The translations under genes were made by a program, and so were the position numbers. Under the pieces are notes generated by a model, which saw nothing but the letters and a program-made list of their open reading frames with translations, was not told where the DNA came from and did no database searches. Below, piece after piece: positions 1 to 7,722 of a stretch of 64,000 nt of DNA. The first letter of the stretch is position 1; each line of letters begins with the position of its first letter. This DNA comes from Nocardia transvalensis (GTDB lineage: Bacteria; Actinomycetota; Actinomycetes; Mycobacteriales; Mycobacteriaceae), in NCBI RefSeq assembly GCF_015477765.1, contig NZ_JADLQQ010000003.1, forward strand, positions 62,001 through 126,000, in the 5' to 3' direction.

Positions 1-43
1 TCGGCGCAGTCAGCGATCGACACCGCGACACCCGCGCGAAAGC

Positions 44-84
44 AACTGTCCCCCATCGGTTTCAACCGATGGGGGACAGTTTTT
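44..84. terminator. Long hairpin terminator at left edge
   Basis: Two perfectly complementary 18-nt arms (44-61 and 64-81) with a 2-nt loop are followed on the + strand by a T run (81-84). On the minus strand the hairpin lies just past the 3' end of tRNA-Arg, so it may terminate from both sides. The gene it would serve on the + strand lies outside the window. Confidence 0.75.
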
Positions 85-88
85 CGAG

Positions 89-161
89 CGCGCCCGGAGA
101 GACTCGAACTCCCAACCTTCTGATCCGTAGTCAGATGCTCTATCCGTTGAGCTACGGGCGC
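89..161 (-). tRNA. tRNA-Arg (anticodon ACG)
   Basis: The minus strand folds into a 73-nt cloverleaf. The acceptor stem GCGCCCG/CGGGCGC is complete with a G discriminator. The anticodon stem encloses the loop CTACGGA, giving anticodon ACG. The T loop GTTCGAGTC is canonical. CCA is not encoded. Confidence 0.96.
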
Positions 162-207
162 AGGGGTCTTGCGTATTCAGTTGTGCAGCCCGGCTTGCCG
201 GGCTTGG

Positions 208-294
208 CGGAGGCGAGAGGATTTGAACCTCCGGTCCCCGTGAAGGGACAACTCATTAGCAGTGAGTCCCATTCGGCCGCTCTGGCACGCCTCC
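208..294 (-). tRNA. tRNA-Ser (anticodon GCU)
   Basis: This is an 87-nt class II tRNA on the minus strand. The acceptor stem is GGAGGCG/CGCCTCC, the anticodon loop CTGCTAA gives GCT, and it has the long variable arm typical of tRNA-Ser plus the T loop GTTCAAATC. It lies 46 bp upstream of tRNA-Arg on the same strand, so the two are probably co-transcribed. A GCCCGGC/GCCGGGC dyad (188-203) sits between them. Confidence 0.96.
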
Positions 295-380
295 TGGAGC
301 CTTCTCGTCGAGGGCCCGGTCCTTTCGAACCGCCGAGAGGCAAGAGTACAGATCGTCCGCTCTGGACGCAAAACGGCTGG

Positions 381-1106
381 TCAGCGCAGGTGGCTGTCGA
401 ACCAGTCGAAGATGCGGGTCTGCGCGTCGACCACCGTCTCCGGATCCTCGACGGTGGGGTCGAAGCCGGGATGGTCGGCGCGGTGATGCAGGCCGGGATA
501 GGTGACGAGCAGGGTGGCGACGGCGGCGTGGGCGGCGGCCTCGCGGAGCTGCTCGACCTCCTCGGCCGGGGTGACCGGATCGTCGGCGCCGTAGAGGCCC
601 AGCCACGGCGCCTGTAGTCGGGGTGCGGCGTGGACGAGCGCGTCCGCGCGTTCGGCGATCGGTTCGGTGATGCCGGGGGCCGCCACGCTGATCGCGGCAC
701 CGATCCGCCGATTGGTGGCGACCAGCAGAGCGGCCGTCCCGGCGGAGTCGAAGCCGAGTACGCCGATGCAGTCGGCATGCACCCCGCGCTCGAGCAGCCA
801 GGCGAAGCAGGCATCGGAATCGGTGAACAGGTCGTCGCCGAACACCGTCTCCTCGCTGGCACCATTGCGATGGAACAGGTTGGGCGCCACGACGATCCAG
901 CCCTCCCCCGCCAGCGATTTCATGAACTCCAGCAGGGAATCGGCGAACTCGCGTGATTCGTGCAGCACGACGATCCCGCCGCGGGCGTTGCCCTCGGGTT
1001 CGATCACGGTGATGGGCACCCGGACCCGCACCACCGGCTGCTGCTGATCTTCCGCCGCCGGATCGGTCGCGCGCAGCAGTGCGTGATCTCGATAGACGCC
1101 CGACAT
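381..1106 (-). CDS. Dienelactone-hydrolase-like alpha/beta hydrolase with altered nucleophile
   Basis: 241-aa cytosolic protein of the dienelactone hydrolase family. The nucleophile elbow reads GFDSAG (residues 118-123), whereas family members usually have GxCxGG, so Asp120 occupies the Cys position. The other triad members look present: Asp175 in YGADDPVTP and His207/208 in GLHHRADHPGF. An upstream ATG at 1193 exists, but the start at 1106 is preferred because TACCCT lies six bases before it, as expected for a leaderless actinobacterial transcript. It is divergent from pat, with the two promoters about 100 bp apart. The substrate is unknown. It may be inactive, or Ser121 may have taken over; both are inference. 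Confidence 0.8.
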   Translation of the reverse strand: MSGVYRDHALLRATDPAAEDQQQPVVRVRVPITVIEPEGNARGGIVVLHESREFADSLLEFMKSLAGEGWIVVAPNLFHRNGASEETVFGDDLFTDSDACFAWLLERGVHADCIGVLGFDSAGTAALLVATNRRIGAAISVAAPGITEPIAERADALVHAAPRLQAPWLGLYGADDPVTPAEEVEQLREAAAHAAVATLLVTYPGLHHRADHPGFDPTVEDPETVVDAQTRIFDWFDSHLR

Positions 1107-1112
1107 GCGACT

Positions 1113-1118
1113 AGGGTA
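1113..1118 (-). promoter_or_regulatory. -10 element for leaderless hydrolase transcript
   Basis: TACCCT on the minus strand fits the actinobacterial TANNNT -10 consensus and lies 6 nt before the ATG at 1106. No Shine-Dalgarno is visible. Confidence 0.5.
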
Positions 1119-1220
1119 GTTCGCCTCGAGAAAGTTCGGGAGAACCCGCACGTAGGGGGCCGTCGACCAGAAATTTTCCGGCCGCGGCGACACTCGAGAT
1201 CACGATCGTCCGGCACGTTC

Positions 1221-1226
1221 TAGGGT
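1221..1226 (+). promoter_or_regulatory. -10 element for leaderless pat transcript
   Basis: TAGGGT followed by 7 nt and then GTG at 1234 is the textbook spacing for a leaderless actinobacterial start. It supports GTG 1234 over the in-frame GTG at 1225, which overlaps the -10 box. Confidence 0.55.
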
Positions 1227-1233
1227 GGTTGAT

Positions 1234-2307
1234 GTGACCGCTCGCATTCGCCCGGACCTGGAGTCCATCCCCGCTTACGTCCCCGGCCGCAGCCATCCGG
1301 GTGCGGTGAAGCTGGCCAGTAACGAGACCACCCTCGGCCCGCTGCCGACCGTCGCCAAGGCCATCGCCGAGGCGGCCGAGCTCGCCCACCGGTATCCGGA
1401 CAATATGGCCGGCGAGCTGCGCGCGGCCATTGCGGAGTTCCACGGCATCGAGGTGGAGCACGTGGCCGTCGGCTGCGGCAGCGTCGCGCTGTGCCAGGAA
1501 CTGGTCCAGATCACCTGCGGCGCACCGACGGACGAGGTGCTGTTCGCCTGGCGGTCGTTCGAGGCGTATCCGATCGTCACGCAGGTGGGTAAGGCGCGGG
1601 CCGTGCAGGTGCCGCTGACCGCGGACCACGCGCACGATTTCGAGGCGATGGCCGCCGCGATCACCGACAACACCAAGCTGATCTTCGTCTGCAACCCGAA
1701 CAACCCGACCGGAACCGCCTACGGGCGTGCCGACCTGATCCGCTTCCTCGACGCGGTGCCCGAGCACATCCTGGTGGTGCTCGACGAGGCCTATTACGAA
1801 TACGTGCGGCTCGCGGATCGTCCCAACGGTGTGGAGATCGGGCGGGATCGGCCGAATGTGGTGGTGCTGCGCACCTTCTCGAAGGCCTACGGGCTGGCGG
1901 GGCTGCGGGTCGGCTACGCCGTCGGCGATCCGGAGGTGATCACGGCGCTGTCGAAGGTGCACATCCCGTTCAGCGTGAACCGGGTCGCGCAGGCGGCCGC
2001 CATCGCCTCGCTGGATGCCCGCGACGAATTGCTGGAGCGCACCGACCGCGTGATCGCCGAGCGGGACCGGATGCGCGCGGCGCTGATCGCCGCGGGCTAC
2101 CCCGTGCCGCCGAGCGAGGCGAATTTCGTCTGGCTGCCGCTGGGCGAGCGCAGCGCCGCCTGCGGCGATGCCAGCGCCGACGCCGGCGTGCTGGTGCGGC
2201 CGTACGGCACCGACGGCGTGCGGGTGACCGTCGGCGATCCGCACGAGAACGACCAGTTCCTGGCCTTCGCAACCGATCCGGAGGTCGTCGAGCGGTTCCT
2301 CGGCTGA
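1234..2307 (+). CDS. pat: Aromatic amino acid / histidinol-phosphate aminotransferase
   Basis: 357-aa fold-type I PLP aminotransferase closely resembling M. tuberculosis Rv3772 (HisC2/Pat), whose N-terminus TARLRPEL matches TARIRPDL here. Visible motifs include KLASNET (substrate binding), FVCNPNNPTG, the DEAYYEYV PLP-ring aspartate, and the Schiff-base lysine in RTFSKAYGLAGLRVGYA. The C-terminal RPYGTDGVRVTVG supplies the carboxylate-binding arginine. The family transfers amino groups to aromatic 2-oxo acids and can overlap with HisC. The start was chosen from the leaderless promoter spacing. It begins the Rv3772-like stretch of shared gene content. Confidence 0.92.
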   Translation: MTARIRPDLESIPAYVPGRSHPGAVKLASNETTLGPLPTVAKAIAEAAELAHRYPDNMAGELRAAIAEFHGIEVEHVAVGCGSVALCQELVQITCGAPTDEVLFAWRSFEAYPIVTQVGKARAVQVPLTADHAHDFEAMAAAITDNTKLIFVCNPNNPTGTAYGRADLIRFLDAVPEHILVVLDEAYYEYVRLADRPNGVEIGRDRPNVVVLRTFSKAYGLAGLRVGYAVGDPEVITALSKVHIPFSVNRVAQAAAIASLDARDELLERTDRVIAERDRMRAALIAAGYPVPPSEANFVWLPLGERSAACGDASADAGVLVRPYGTDGVRVTVGDPHENDQFLAFATDPEVVERFLG

Positions 2308-2317
2308 GGCGTCCGGC

Positions 2318-3373
2318 TCAGCGGACGCCCAGCGCCGCCGCGAGGGTGGGCCATGCGCGCGGCAGTTCGTCGGCCCAGTACGGCCACGAGTGCGTGCCGA
2401 CCGGGCGCAGGTCCACCGTCGCGGGGATCTGCATCCGCTCCAGCCGGTCCTCCAATGCCAGGGTGCAGGCGTAGGCGGCGGCCTCCAGCGGGCCGCCGAA
2501 GACGACCGAACTGGTCGAATCGGGATTGCCCGGACCGTCGAAGGGGCCGGGCAGTCCCGTGGCCGCGGACAGGAAGATCGCCGTGCCCCGCAGGTCGTCG
2601 GCGTGGGCCATCACATCGTGGGCGAGCCAGTCGGGGTCGTCCGGTTTGCCGAACATGTTGTCCGGGTCGCCGCCGTAGGTCCGCACGACCGCACGCGCCT
2701 GCGCCTGGCCCACATCCGAGCCCATGGCGTAGCAGCCGCTGTGCGCGGCGAGCGCGCGATAGGTCCCCGGGTTGCGCATCACCAGCATTGCCGCCGCCTC
2801 GGCGCCCATCGAGGTGCCTTCGACGGCGTTGCGGCCGTTGCCCTCGAACTTCGCATCGATGAGCGGGGGCAGTTCCCGGGCGAGGAAGGTCTCCCATTTG
2901 TTGGTGCCCAGCACCGGATCCGGCCGCTGCCAGTCGGTGTAGTACCCGGCCGGGCCGCCGACGGTGAGGACCACGTTGACGTTCTTGTCGGCGAAGAACT
3001 CGACGGCGCCGCCCTTCTCGGCCCAGTTGTTGCTGTCCTTGGGGGCACTGCGGCCGTCGAGCATGTACAGGGTGGGGCGCGGACGGCTGCGGTCGGCAGG
3101 CAGCAGCACCTGCACCTCCACGGTGCGATGCATCGCCGGGGATTTCACGAACACACGCAGCCAGCGGTCGGTGATCGGCTCGATGTGGTCGATGGATGCC
3201 AGCTCCGGGCGCTGATCGTCCACCGCCGGGGGCGGACCGTCGGCGCTGCCGGAGTTGAACTGTGGGGGCGGGGCGGCGCTGATCGGCGGTGCGGCATACC
3301 ACGCCGCACCGAGCAGCAGTGCGGCACAGGCGAAGGCGCCGGACAGCCGACGCCGCAACCGGCGACGAACCAT
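2318..3373 (-). CDS. Secreted antigen-85-like esterase / mycolyltransferase family protein
   Basis: 351-aa exported alpha/beta hydrolase. The start ATG 3373 has an AGGATGG ribosome site at good spacing and gives a clear signal peptide: Arg-rich n-region, hydrophobic ACAALLLGAAWYA, and an Ala-x-Ala-like cleavage region near PISAAPP. The body resembles the Ag85/esterase D superfamily: LYMLDG near the N-terminus, nucleophile elbow GTSMGAE, and a late His in VGTHSWPYW. Family members transfer mycolates to trehalose or arabinogalactan, or hydrolyse esters. Which of these this paralogue does cannot be told. It probably acts in the envelope. Confidence 0.85.
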   Translation of the reverse strand: MVRRRLRRRLSGAFACAALLLGAAWYAAPPISAAPPPQFNSGSADGPPPAVDDQRPELASIDHIEPITDRWLRVFVKSPAMHRTVEVQVLLPADRSRPRPTLYMLDGRSAPKDSNNWAEKGGAVEFFADKNVNVVLTVGGPAGYYTDWQRPDPVLGTNKWETFLARELPPLIDAKFEGNGRNAVEGTSMGAEAAAMLVMRNPGTYRALAAHSGCYAMGSDVGQAQARAVVRTYGGDPDNMFGKPDDPDWLAHDVMAHADDLRGTAIFLSAATGLPGPFDGPGNPDSTSSVVFGGPLEAAAYACTLALEDRLERMQIPATVDLRPVGTHSWPYWADELPRAWPTLAAALGVR

Positions 3374-3471
3374 GGCCGCCATCCTGCCAGAGGCCATCGA
3401 CAACGGTGGTGGGGCGCATCTACAAGTCGCGGCGAAAGTGATCCGCGACACATGCCGGAATGACGGATGGC

Positions 3472-4521
3472 TCAGTCCGACAGGTACTGCCCGCCCCACC
3501 GCCGCTCGACACCGGCGAACCTCCAGACCGCCGCGGCCACCGCCCATGTCGCCGCGAACAGTCCGACGATGATGAATCCGAGAGCACCGAGATCGAGATT
3601 GCCGACCCAGCCGACGACCCCGGTTTCGACGCCGAGCTTCTCGGCCACCAGCGACACCAATTCCTGGCCGCCGACCAGCAGTGCCACCGCGACCGACAGT
3701 CCGGTGACCACCAGGTTGTAGTAGATCTTGCGGATCGGCCGGACGAACGCCCAGCCGTAGGCATGGCTCATGAACGAACCGTCCAGCGAGTCGAACAGCG
3801 ACATACCGGCCGAGAACAACACGGGCAGTACGAGAATCGCGTACCACGGCAGGCCGGTCGCGGCCGCGCCACCGGCAATCACCAGCAGGCCCACCTCGGT
3901 GACGGTGTCGAAACCGAGCCCGAACAACAGCCCCACCGGATACATGTGCCAGGGCCGGCGCACCATTCGCATGGCCGGGCGCAGTGCCCGCGCGAGTACA
4001 CCGCGGGGTTCGAGCGCGCGTTCCAGCTCGCTCTCGGCGACGGCACCGTGACGCATGCGGCGGAATACCTGCCAGATCCCGATCAGCGAGGCCAGATTCA
4101 GCAGTCCGATCAGGATCAGGAACAGACCCGAGACGCTGGTGCCCCACAGTCCGGTCCAGCGTTGCAGCGCCGAATCGTCGTCCTGCAGGTTGGCCGCCAG
4201 CGCCCGCACGCCCAGCGCGAGCAGGCCCACCAGAATGAAGACCACCGACGAGTGGCCCAGGGAGAACCAGAACCCGACCGACTGCGATTTCGCTTTCCCG
4301 TTCTCGGCCACCAATTTTCGGGTGATGTTATCGATGGCGACGATATGGTCGGCATCGAAGGCGTGCCGCATCCCCAGGGTGTAGGCGGTCACGCCCAACC
4401 CGACCCCGTACACCGCCCCGTTCACCAGATGATGTTCGGGCACCACCACCAACAGCAGCGTCGCCCACCCGACTACATGCAAGACCACGACGGCGACCGC
4501 CATACCGACCACGCTGCGCAC
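3472..4521 (-). CDS. nicT: Nickel/cobalt permease, NicT (HoxN) family
   Basis: 349-aa integral membrane protein with about eight hydrophobic segments. The diagnostic HAFDADHI motif in the second segment, and LGHSSVVF and GLGFDTVTE later, are hallmarks of the one-component NiCoT/HoxN secondary transporters that bring Ni2+ or Co2+ into the cytoplasm. The start is GTG 4521 with GGGG eight bases upstream. An in-frame ATG lies at 4503. Metal specificity cannot be read from the sequence. No nickel enzyme is encoded in the window. Confidence 0.92.
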   Translation of the reverse strand: MRSVVGMAVAVVVLHVVGWATLLLVVVPEHHLVNGAVYGVGLGVTAYTLGMRHAFDADHIVAIDNITRKLVAENGKAKSQSVGFWFSLGHSSVVFILVGLLALGVRALAANLQDDDSALQRWTGLWGTSVSGLFLILIGLLNLASLIGIWQVFRRMRHGAVAESELERALEPRGVLARALRPAMRMVRRPWHMYPVGLLFGLGFDTVTEVGLLVIAGGAAATGLPWYAILVLPVLFSAGMSLFDSLDGSFMSHAYGWAFVRPIRKIYYNLVVTGLSVAVALLVGGQELVSLVAEKLGVETGVVGWVGNLDLGALGFIIVGLFAATWAVAAAVWRFAGVERRWGGQYLSD

Positions 4522-4642
4522 TGCGAAACCCCGTTTCCCGATCCGAGCCGGTCAATCGTACAACTCCGCCCCGCCCGCCCCACCGATTGCGCACATCCCC
4601 CACCCCGCCACTAGGCTGGGAGCGCTCCGGCACACGGAGCAG

Positions 4643-4727
4643 GGTGGGTTGCCCGAGCGGCCTAAGGGAACGGTCTTGAAAACCGTCGTGGTTCACGCCA
4701 CCGTGGGTTCAAATCCCACACCCACCG
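4643..4727 (+). tRNA. tRNA-Ser (anticodon UGA), probable integration target
   Basis: 85-nt class II tRNA with acceptor stem GGTGGGT/ACCCACC, anticodon loop CTTGAAA (TGA), a long variable arm and T loop GTTCAAATC. Its last 22 bases plus the next base (4706-4728) recur exactly at 8480-8502, which suggests that its 3' end has served as an attachment site. Confidence 0.96.
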
Positions 4728-4728
4728 C
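4706..4728 (+). repeat. attL-like 23-bp direct repeat (tRNA-Ser 3' end)
   Basis: This segment covers the T arm and 3' acceptor strand of tRNA-Ser and is identical over 23 bp to 8480-8502. Duplication of a tRNA 3' end is the standard scar of tyrosine-recombinase integration. The intact tRNA is at this end. Confidence 0.75.
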
Positions 4729-4826
4729 TAGCGTGACCTGCACCTATCCGGCAGGATGGGATCGGCCGTCAACGCGCGGTCAACATTTGGGCATCTGAGG
4801 GGATGTCGGCAACCACGCCAGTAGTT

Positions 4827-4843
4827 GCTCCCTGGGAGGGAGC
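4827..4843. terminator. Small hairpin downstream of aldo/keto reductase
   Basis: GCTCCCT-GGG-AGGGAGC forms a perfect 7-bp stem about 40 bp beyond the stop codon of the reductase on the minus strand. There is no T run, so the terminator function is tentative. Confidence 0.4.
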
Positions 4844-4885
4844 CCTCGATGTCGAGTGTCAGAGTCAGTTTCGCTCAGGGTACGG

Positions 4886-5944
4886 TCAGCGGGTTTCGAT
4901 CTCTAGATCGCCGAGAACGTTGTACGCGGCCAGGAACTCGTGGGGGAAGCCGAGGTCGATGGCGCTGGCCTCGTTCAGGTGGGCGAGGTGGGCGGTGTCG
5001 AATTCGACGTCGAGAGCGCCGAGGTTGTCCTCCAGCTGGGCCGGGGTCCGCGCGCCGATGATCGGTGCCGTCACGTCGGGGTTCTGCAGGGTCCAGGCGA
5101 GCGCGACCTGTGAGGGCGTCTTACCCAGTTCGGCCGCAACCTGTTTCACCACCTCGGCGATCGCCAACTTGCGCTCGGTGAGGCTGCCGCGCGCGAGGAG
5201 CACGTTCTTGCGGGTGTCCTCGCCCGAGGCGGCGGGCTGCCCGCCCTGCCCGGCCAGGTCGGCGCGGCTGTATTTGCCGGTGAGGATCCCGGCGGCCAGT
5301 GGCGACCACGGGATCACGCCCAGCCCCATCTTGCGTGCCATCGGAATCAGGTCGCGCTCGCCCGTGCGTTCGATCAGGCTGTATTCGATCTGCAGCGCCA
5401 CCAGGGGTGACCACCCGCGCAGGTCGGCGATGGTCTGCAGGTGCGCGACCTGCCAGGCAGGGGTATCCGAGATCGCTACATACAGCACTTTGCCCTGGCG
5501 GACTAAATCGTCCAGGCCGCGCAGAATCTCCTCGGCCGGGGTCAGAAAGTCCCAGATATGCAGGTAGAACAGGTCGATGTAATCGGTATTCAGGTGTCGC
5601 AGGCTTGCTTCCAGCGACGCGAACATGCTCTTGCGTTGGTTACCAGCGGCGTTCGGGTCACCCGGTCGGCGCGGTTGGGTGTATTTGGTTGCCAGCACCA
5701 GGCTTTCGCGGTTGTCGCGGGTGAACTCGCCCAGCAGCTTTTCGGAGCTGCCGTTGGTGTACATGCTGGCGGTGTCGATGAAGTTGCCGCCGCGTTCGAC
5801 GTAGGTGTCGAACAGCTTGCGGGCCTCGGCGGTGTCGGCGCCCCAGCCCCAGTCTGCGCCGAAGGTCATCGCTCCCAGCGCCAGCGGCGAGACCCGCAGC
5901 CCGGAGCGCCCGAGCAGCCGGTAGGTGTCGAGAGTGAGCGACAT
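4886..5944 (-). CDS. Aldo/keto reductase
   Basis: 352-aa NADPH-dependent (alpha/beta)8-barrel oxidoreductase. The catalytic tetrad is visible: Asp57 and Tyr62 in DTASMYTNG, Lys87 in LATKYT and His129 in DLFYLHIWD. GxxNF before the Asp and a C-terminal PIIGARTPAQLEDNLGA cofactor segment are typical of the YajO/PdxI-like AKR branch. It has a strong AGGAGG ribosome site. It lies inside the islet bounded by tRNA-Ser repeats. A diverged copy of its first part and upstream region recurs at 7531-7850, so this gene or its promoter was duplicated. The substrate is unknown. Confidence 0.92.
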   Translation of the reverse strand: MSLTLDTYRLLGRSGLRVSPLALGAMTFGADWGWGADTAEARKLFDTYVERGGNFIDTASMYTNGSSEKLLGEFTRDNRESLVLATKYTQPRRPGDPNAAGNQRKSMFASLEASLRHLNTDYIDLFYLHIWDFLTPAEEILRGLDDLVRQGKVLYVAISDTPAWQVAHLQTIADLRGWSPLVALQIEYSLIERTGERDLIPMARKMGLGVIPWSPLAAGILTGKYSRADLAGQGGQPAASGEDTRKNVLLARGSLTERKLAIAEVVKQVAAELGKTPSQVALAWTLQNPDVTAPIIGARTPAQLEDNLGALDVEFDTAHLAHLNEASAIDLGFPHEFLAAYNVLGDLEIETR

Positions 5945-6247
5945 CGTGTCCTCCTGCGTCGTACTCCTCCTGATTCGTACACCGTGTCCGCCACCAGCTT
6001 GCTGCGGCGCCGAGCCGGGGGGAAGGGACAGTTCTTCCTGGGAACGCCAGTACTACCTCCACCGGATGATCAGAGAAATTGCGAGCGACATGCGCAACCG
6101 TGCTGGTCACTGCTTGGATCAGGCAAAGAAAAGCGCGGCTGCCGGTCGACCATGGCTGACAAGGCCCGGCGCTCATGCGAAGGTCCCATGATTATGATCC
6201 ATGTCATAGTTTGAGTAAGCGATCAGTTCGCTCTCCGGCTCCATGTG
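5945..6247. other. Intergenic region with duplicated promoter block
   Basis: No gene is seen. It carries the upstream region of the aldo/keto reductase. Around 6020-6085 is a block rich in GGGAAGGGA and TTCCTGGGAACGCCAGT that recurs in diverged form near 7940-8000 and more weakly near 7775-7850, always on the upstream side of a reductase start or remnant. Confidence 0.6.
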
Positions 6248-7522
6248 CTACCAGGTGGTGTGTTGGGGCGTGACCTCCCAGTGCTGGAGTTCGCGGTCGA
6301 GATGGGGGCCGAGTGGGGTTTTCCAGCGGGGTGTGAGCTGGAAGGTGAGGTAGGTGGTTTCCGGGCTGTGGACGGCGTAAACCAGAATGGCTTCATCCTC
6401 GGCGCCAACGATGCCGAGGAACGGCGGCGGGATGACAGCGCGGGCGGCGAATGCCCGGGCGGACCCGACCGCGTCGATGACCTCGGGGGAGACGAGTCCG
6501 ACGTTGGAGATCAGGACGTCGAAACGCTGGCCCGCGGTTCCCGACGGTATCTCCGCTGCGGCGTAGGCGGCTTTGCTGCGGCGGCGGATCTCTGCGAGGT
6601 CGGTGTAGCGCGTGCCCGCGGGCAGGTCGAGCTCGTAGTCGGCTCTCGCGGCTTGGTTGTCGGCAGAGGTGTCGCCGGCTTCGCGGAGGCTGACCGGCAC
6701 CATGATTCGCAGCGTCCGGACGCGGTAGTCGTTGACGGAGTGAGCGACGTTGACGGCGATCGCGGTGATCAGCCCGGTCATGGTGCCACCGTGCGCCGCG
6801 GCGACGTCACGGAGCTGATCAGTGCTGATCCCGACGACCACCGGCAGCGGACCCGCATCTCCGGCGCCTCTGCCGGTCCCCGATACGAGTTTGCTCAGTA
6901 TCAGCGAATTTTTGGTCGCCTGTGCGCGGACCAGGGCGGTGGGGAGTGCGGCCCGCAGATATGCGCGCGCACCCACGGTGAACGCATCGACCAGATCATC
7001 GCGCAGCGTGGGTCGTTGGTGATCCGGCAGCGCCTGGGACAGGTCGGCGCGGGCAGCCAAATCGAGGGCGGCCAGGCCACCCTGACCGTCGGTGATGGCG
7101 TGCGAGACGACGGCAGAGACGATGGAGCCGCCGTCGTCGAGATTCGCCGCGGACAGCGCCCATCCACGCCCGGCTCTCACGTCCAAGGATGCCGCGGCGA
7201 CCTGGTGGTCGGCCCACCGCATCGCCTCGGTGGCGGGCACCGGGTCCGGGTCGATGGTGACCGGATAGCTGTAGGTGCTGCGTGTCCAATACGGGCGAGC
7301 CAGCGGTATCCGCGCCGGGACCAGGCTGCGGGAAAGGGGACCGTTGATCAGGCTGTGCCGCAAGTCATTCAGCCGCGAGACGTCGACCGGATTATCCACC
7401 CACCACAACAGCTGCATCATCGGTGCGTGCTTGCGGAGGATGACCGCTGCGACGTCGTCGACACTGATGCGTTCAGCCTTACCGGGAGCCGTGGGGTGCG
7501 TCGGCAGGGTACCCGTTTCCAT
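6248..7522 (-). CDS. HxxxDG acyltransferase (condensation / WS-DGAT / PapA-like)
   Basis: 424-aa protein of the CoA-dependent acyltransferase superfamily. The active-site motif is SHAITDG (His141, Asp145), close to the HHxxxDG of wax-ester synthases and NRPS condensation domains. A later ISNVG segment resembles the NxxG of alcohol acyltransferases and WS/DGAT proteins. Start ATG 7522 has an AAAGGTGA ribosome site at ideal spacing; longer in-frame extensions run through the upstream reductase remnant and are not credible. It begins 8 nt after the stop of that 63-codon remnant, so translation may be coupled. Substrates are unknown. A role in esterifying a lipid or alcohol is inference. Confidence 0.82.
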   Translation of the reverse strand: METGTLPTHPTAPGKAERISVDDVAAVILRKHAPMMQLLWWVDNPVDVSRLNDLRHSLINGPLSRSLVPARIPLARPYWTRSTYSYPVTIDPDPVPATEAMRWADHQVAAASLDVRAGRGWALSAANLDDGGSIVSAVVSHAITDGQGGLAALDLAARADLSQALPDHQRPTLRDDLVDAFTVGARAYLRAALPTALVRAQATKNSLILSKLVSGTGRGAGDAGPLPVVVGISTDQLRDVAAAHGGTMTGLITAIAVNVAHSVNDYRVRTLRIMVPVSLREAGDTSADNQAARADYELDLPAGTRYTDLAEIRRRSKAAYAAAEIPSGTAGQRFDVLISNVGLVSPEVIDAVGSARAFAARAVIPPPFLGIVGAEDEAILVYAVHSPETTYLTFQLTPRWKTPLGPHLDRELQHWEVTPQHTTW

Positions 7523-7530
7523 CGAGTCGA

Positions 7531-7722
7531 TCACCTTTCCTTGCGGGTGCTGCTGGAATTCGGCGGCAACCACAGGTCGTGGAGCAGACTCGGTTTCGAG
7601 CGAGGAAGCCGAGATCGTTGGCCGGTCTCGGCGGCGCCGAAGGTCGCGGTACCCAGCGCCAGCGGTGAGACCCGCAGCCCGGAGCGACCCAGCATCCGGT
7701 AGGTGTCGACGGTGAGAGCCAT
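7531..7722 (-). pseudogene. Truncated aldo/keto reductase, now a possible leader ORF
   Basis: The first about 30 codons (ALTVDTYRMLGRSGLRVSP and following) match the N-terminus of the intact reductase at 5944, including the AGGAGGACACG ribosome site. The homology then breaks off and the frame ends after 63 codons instead of 352. All catalytic residues are lost. The stop lies just before the acyltransferase start, so the remnant may act as a translated leader for that gene. Confidence 0.75.

Noticed and set aside
188..203. Terminator between the two left-edge tRNAs
   Set aside because: The dyad has a 2-nt loop, no T run, and lies between tRNAs that are probably co-transcribed.
3374..4147. N-terminal extension of the secreted esterase to 609 residues
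   Set aside because: It runs antisense-frame through the nickel permease and would bury the signal peptide that starts at 3373.
3460..4614. Open frame opposite the nickel permease
   Set aside because: Low-complexity composition and no ribosome site; the minus-strand permease has clear motifs.
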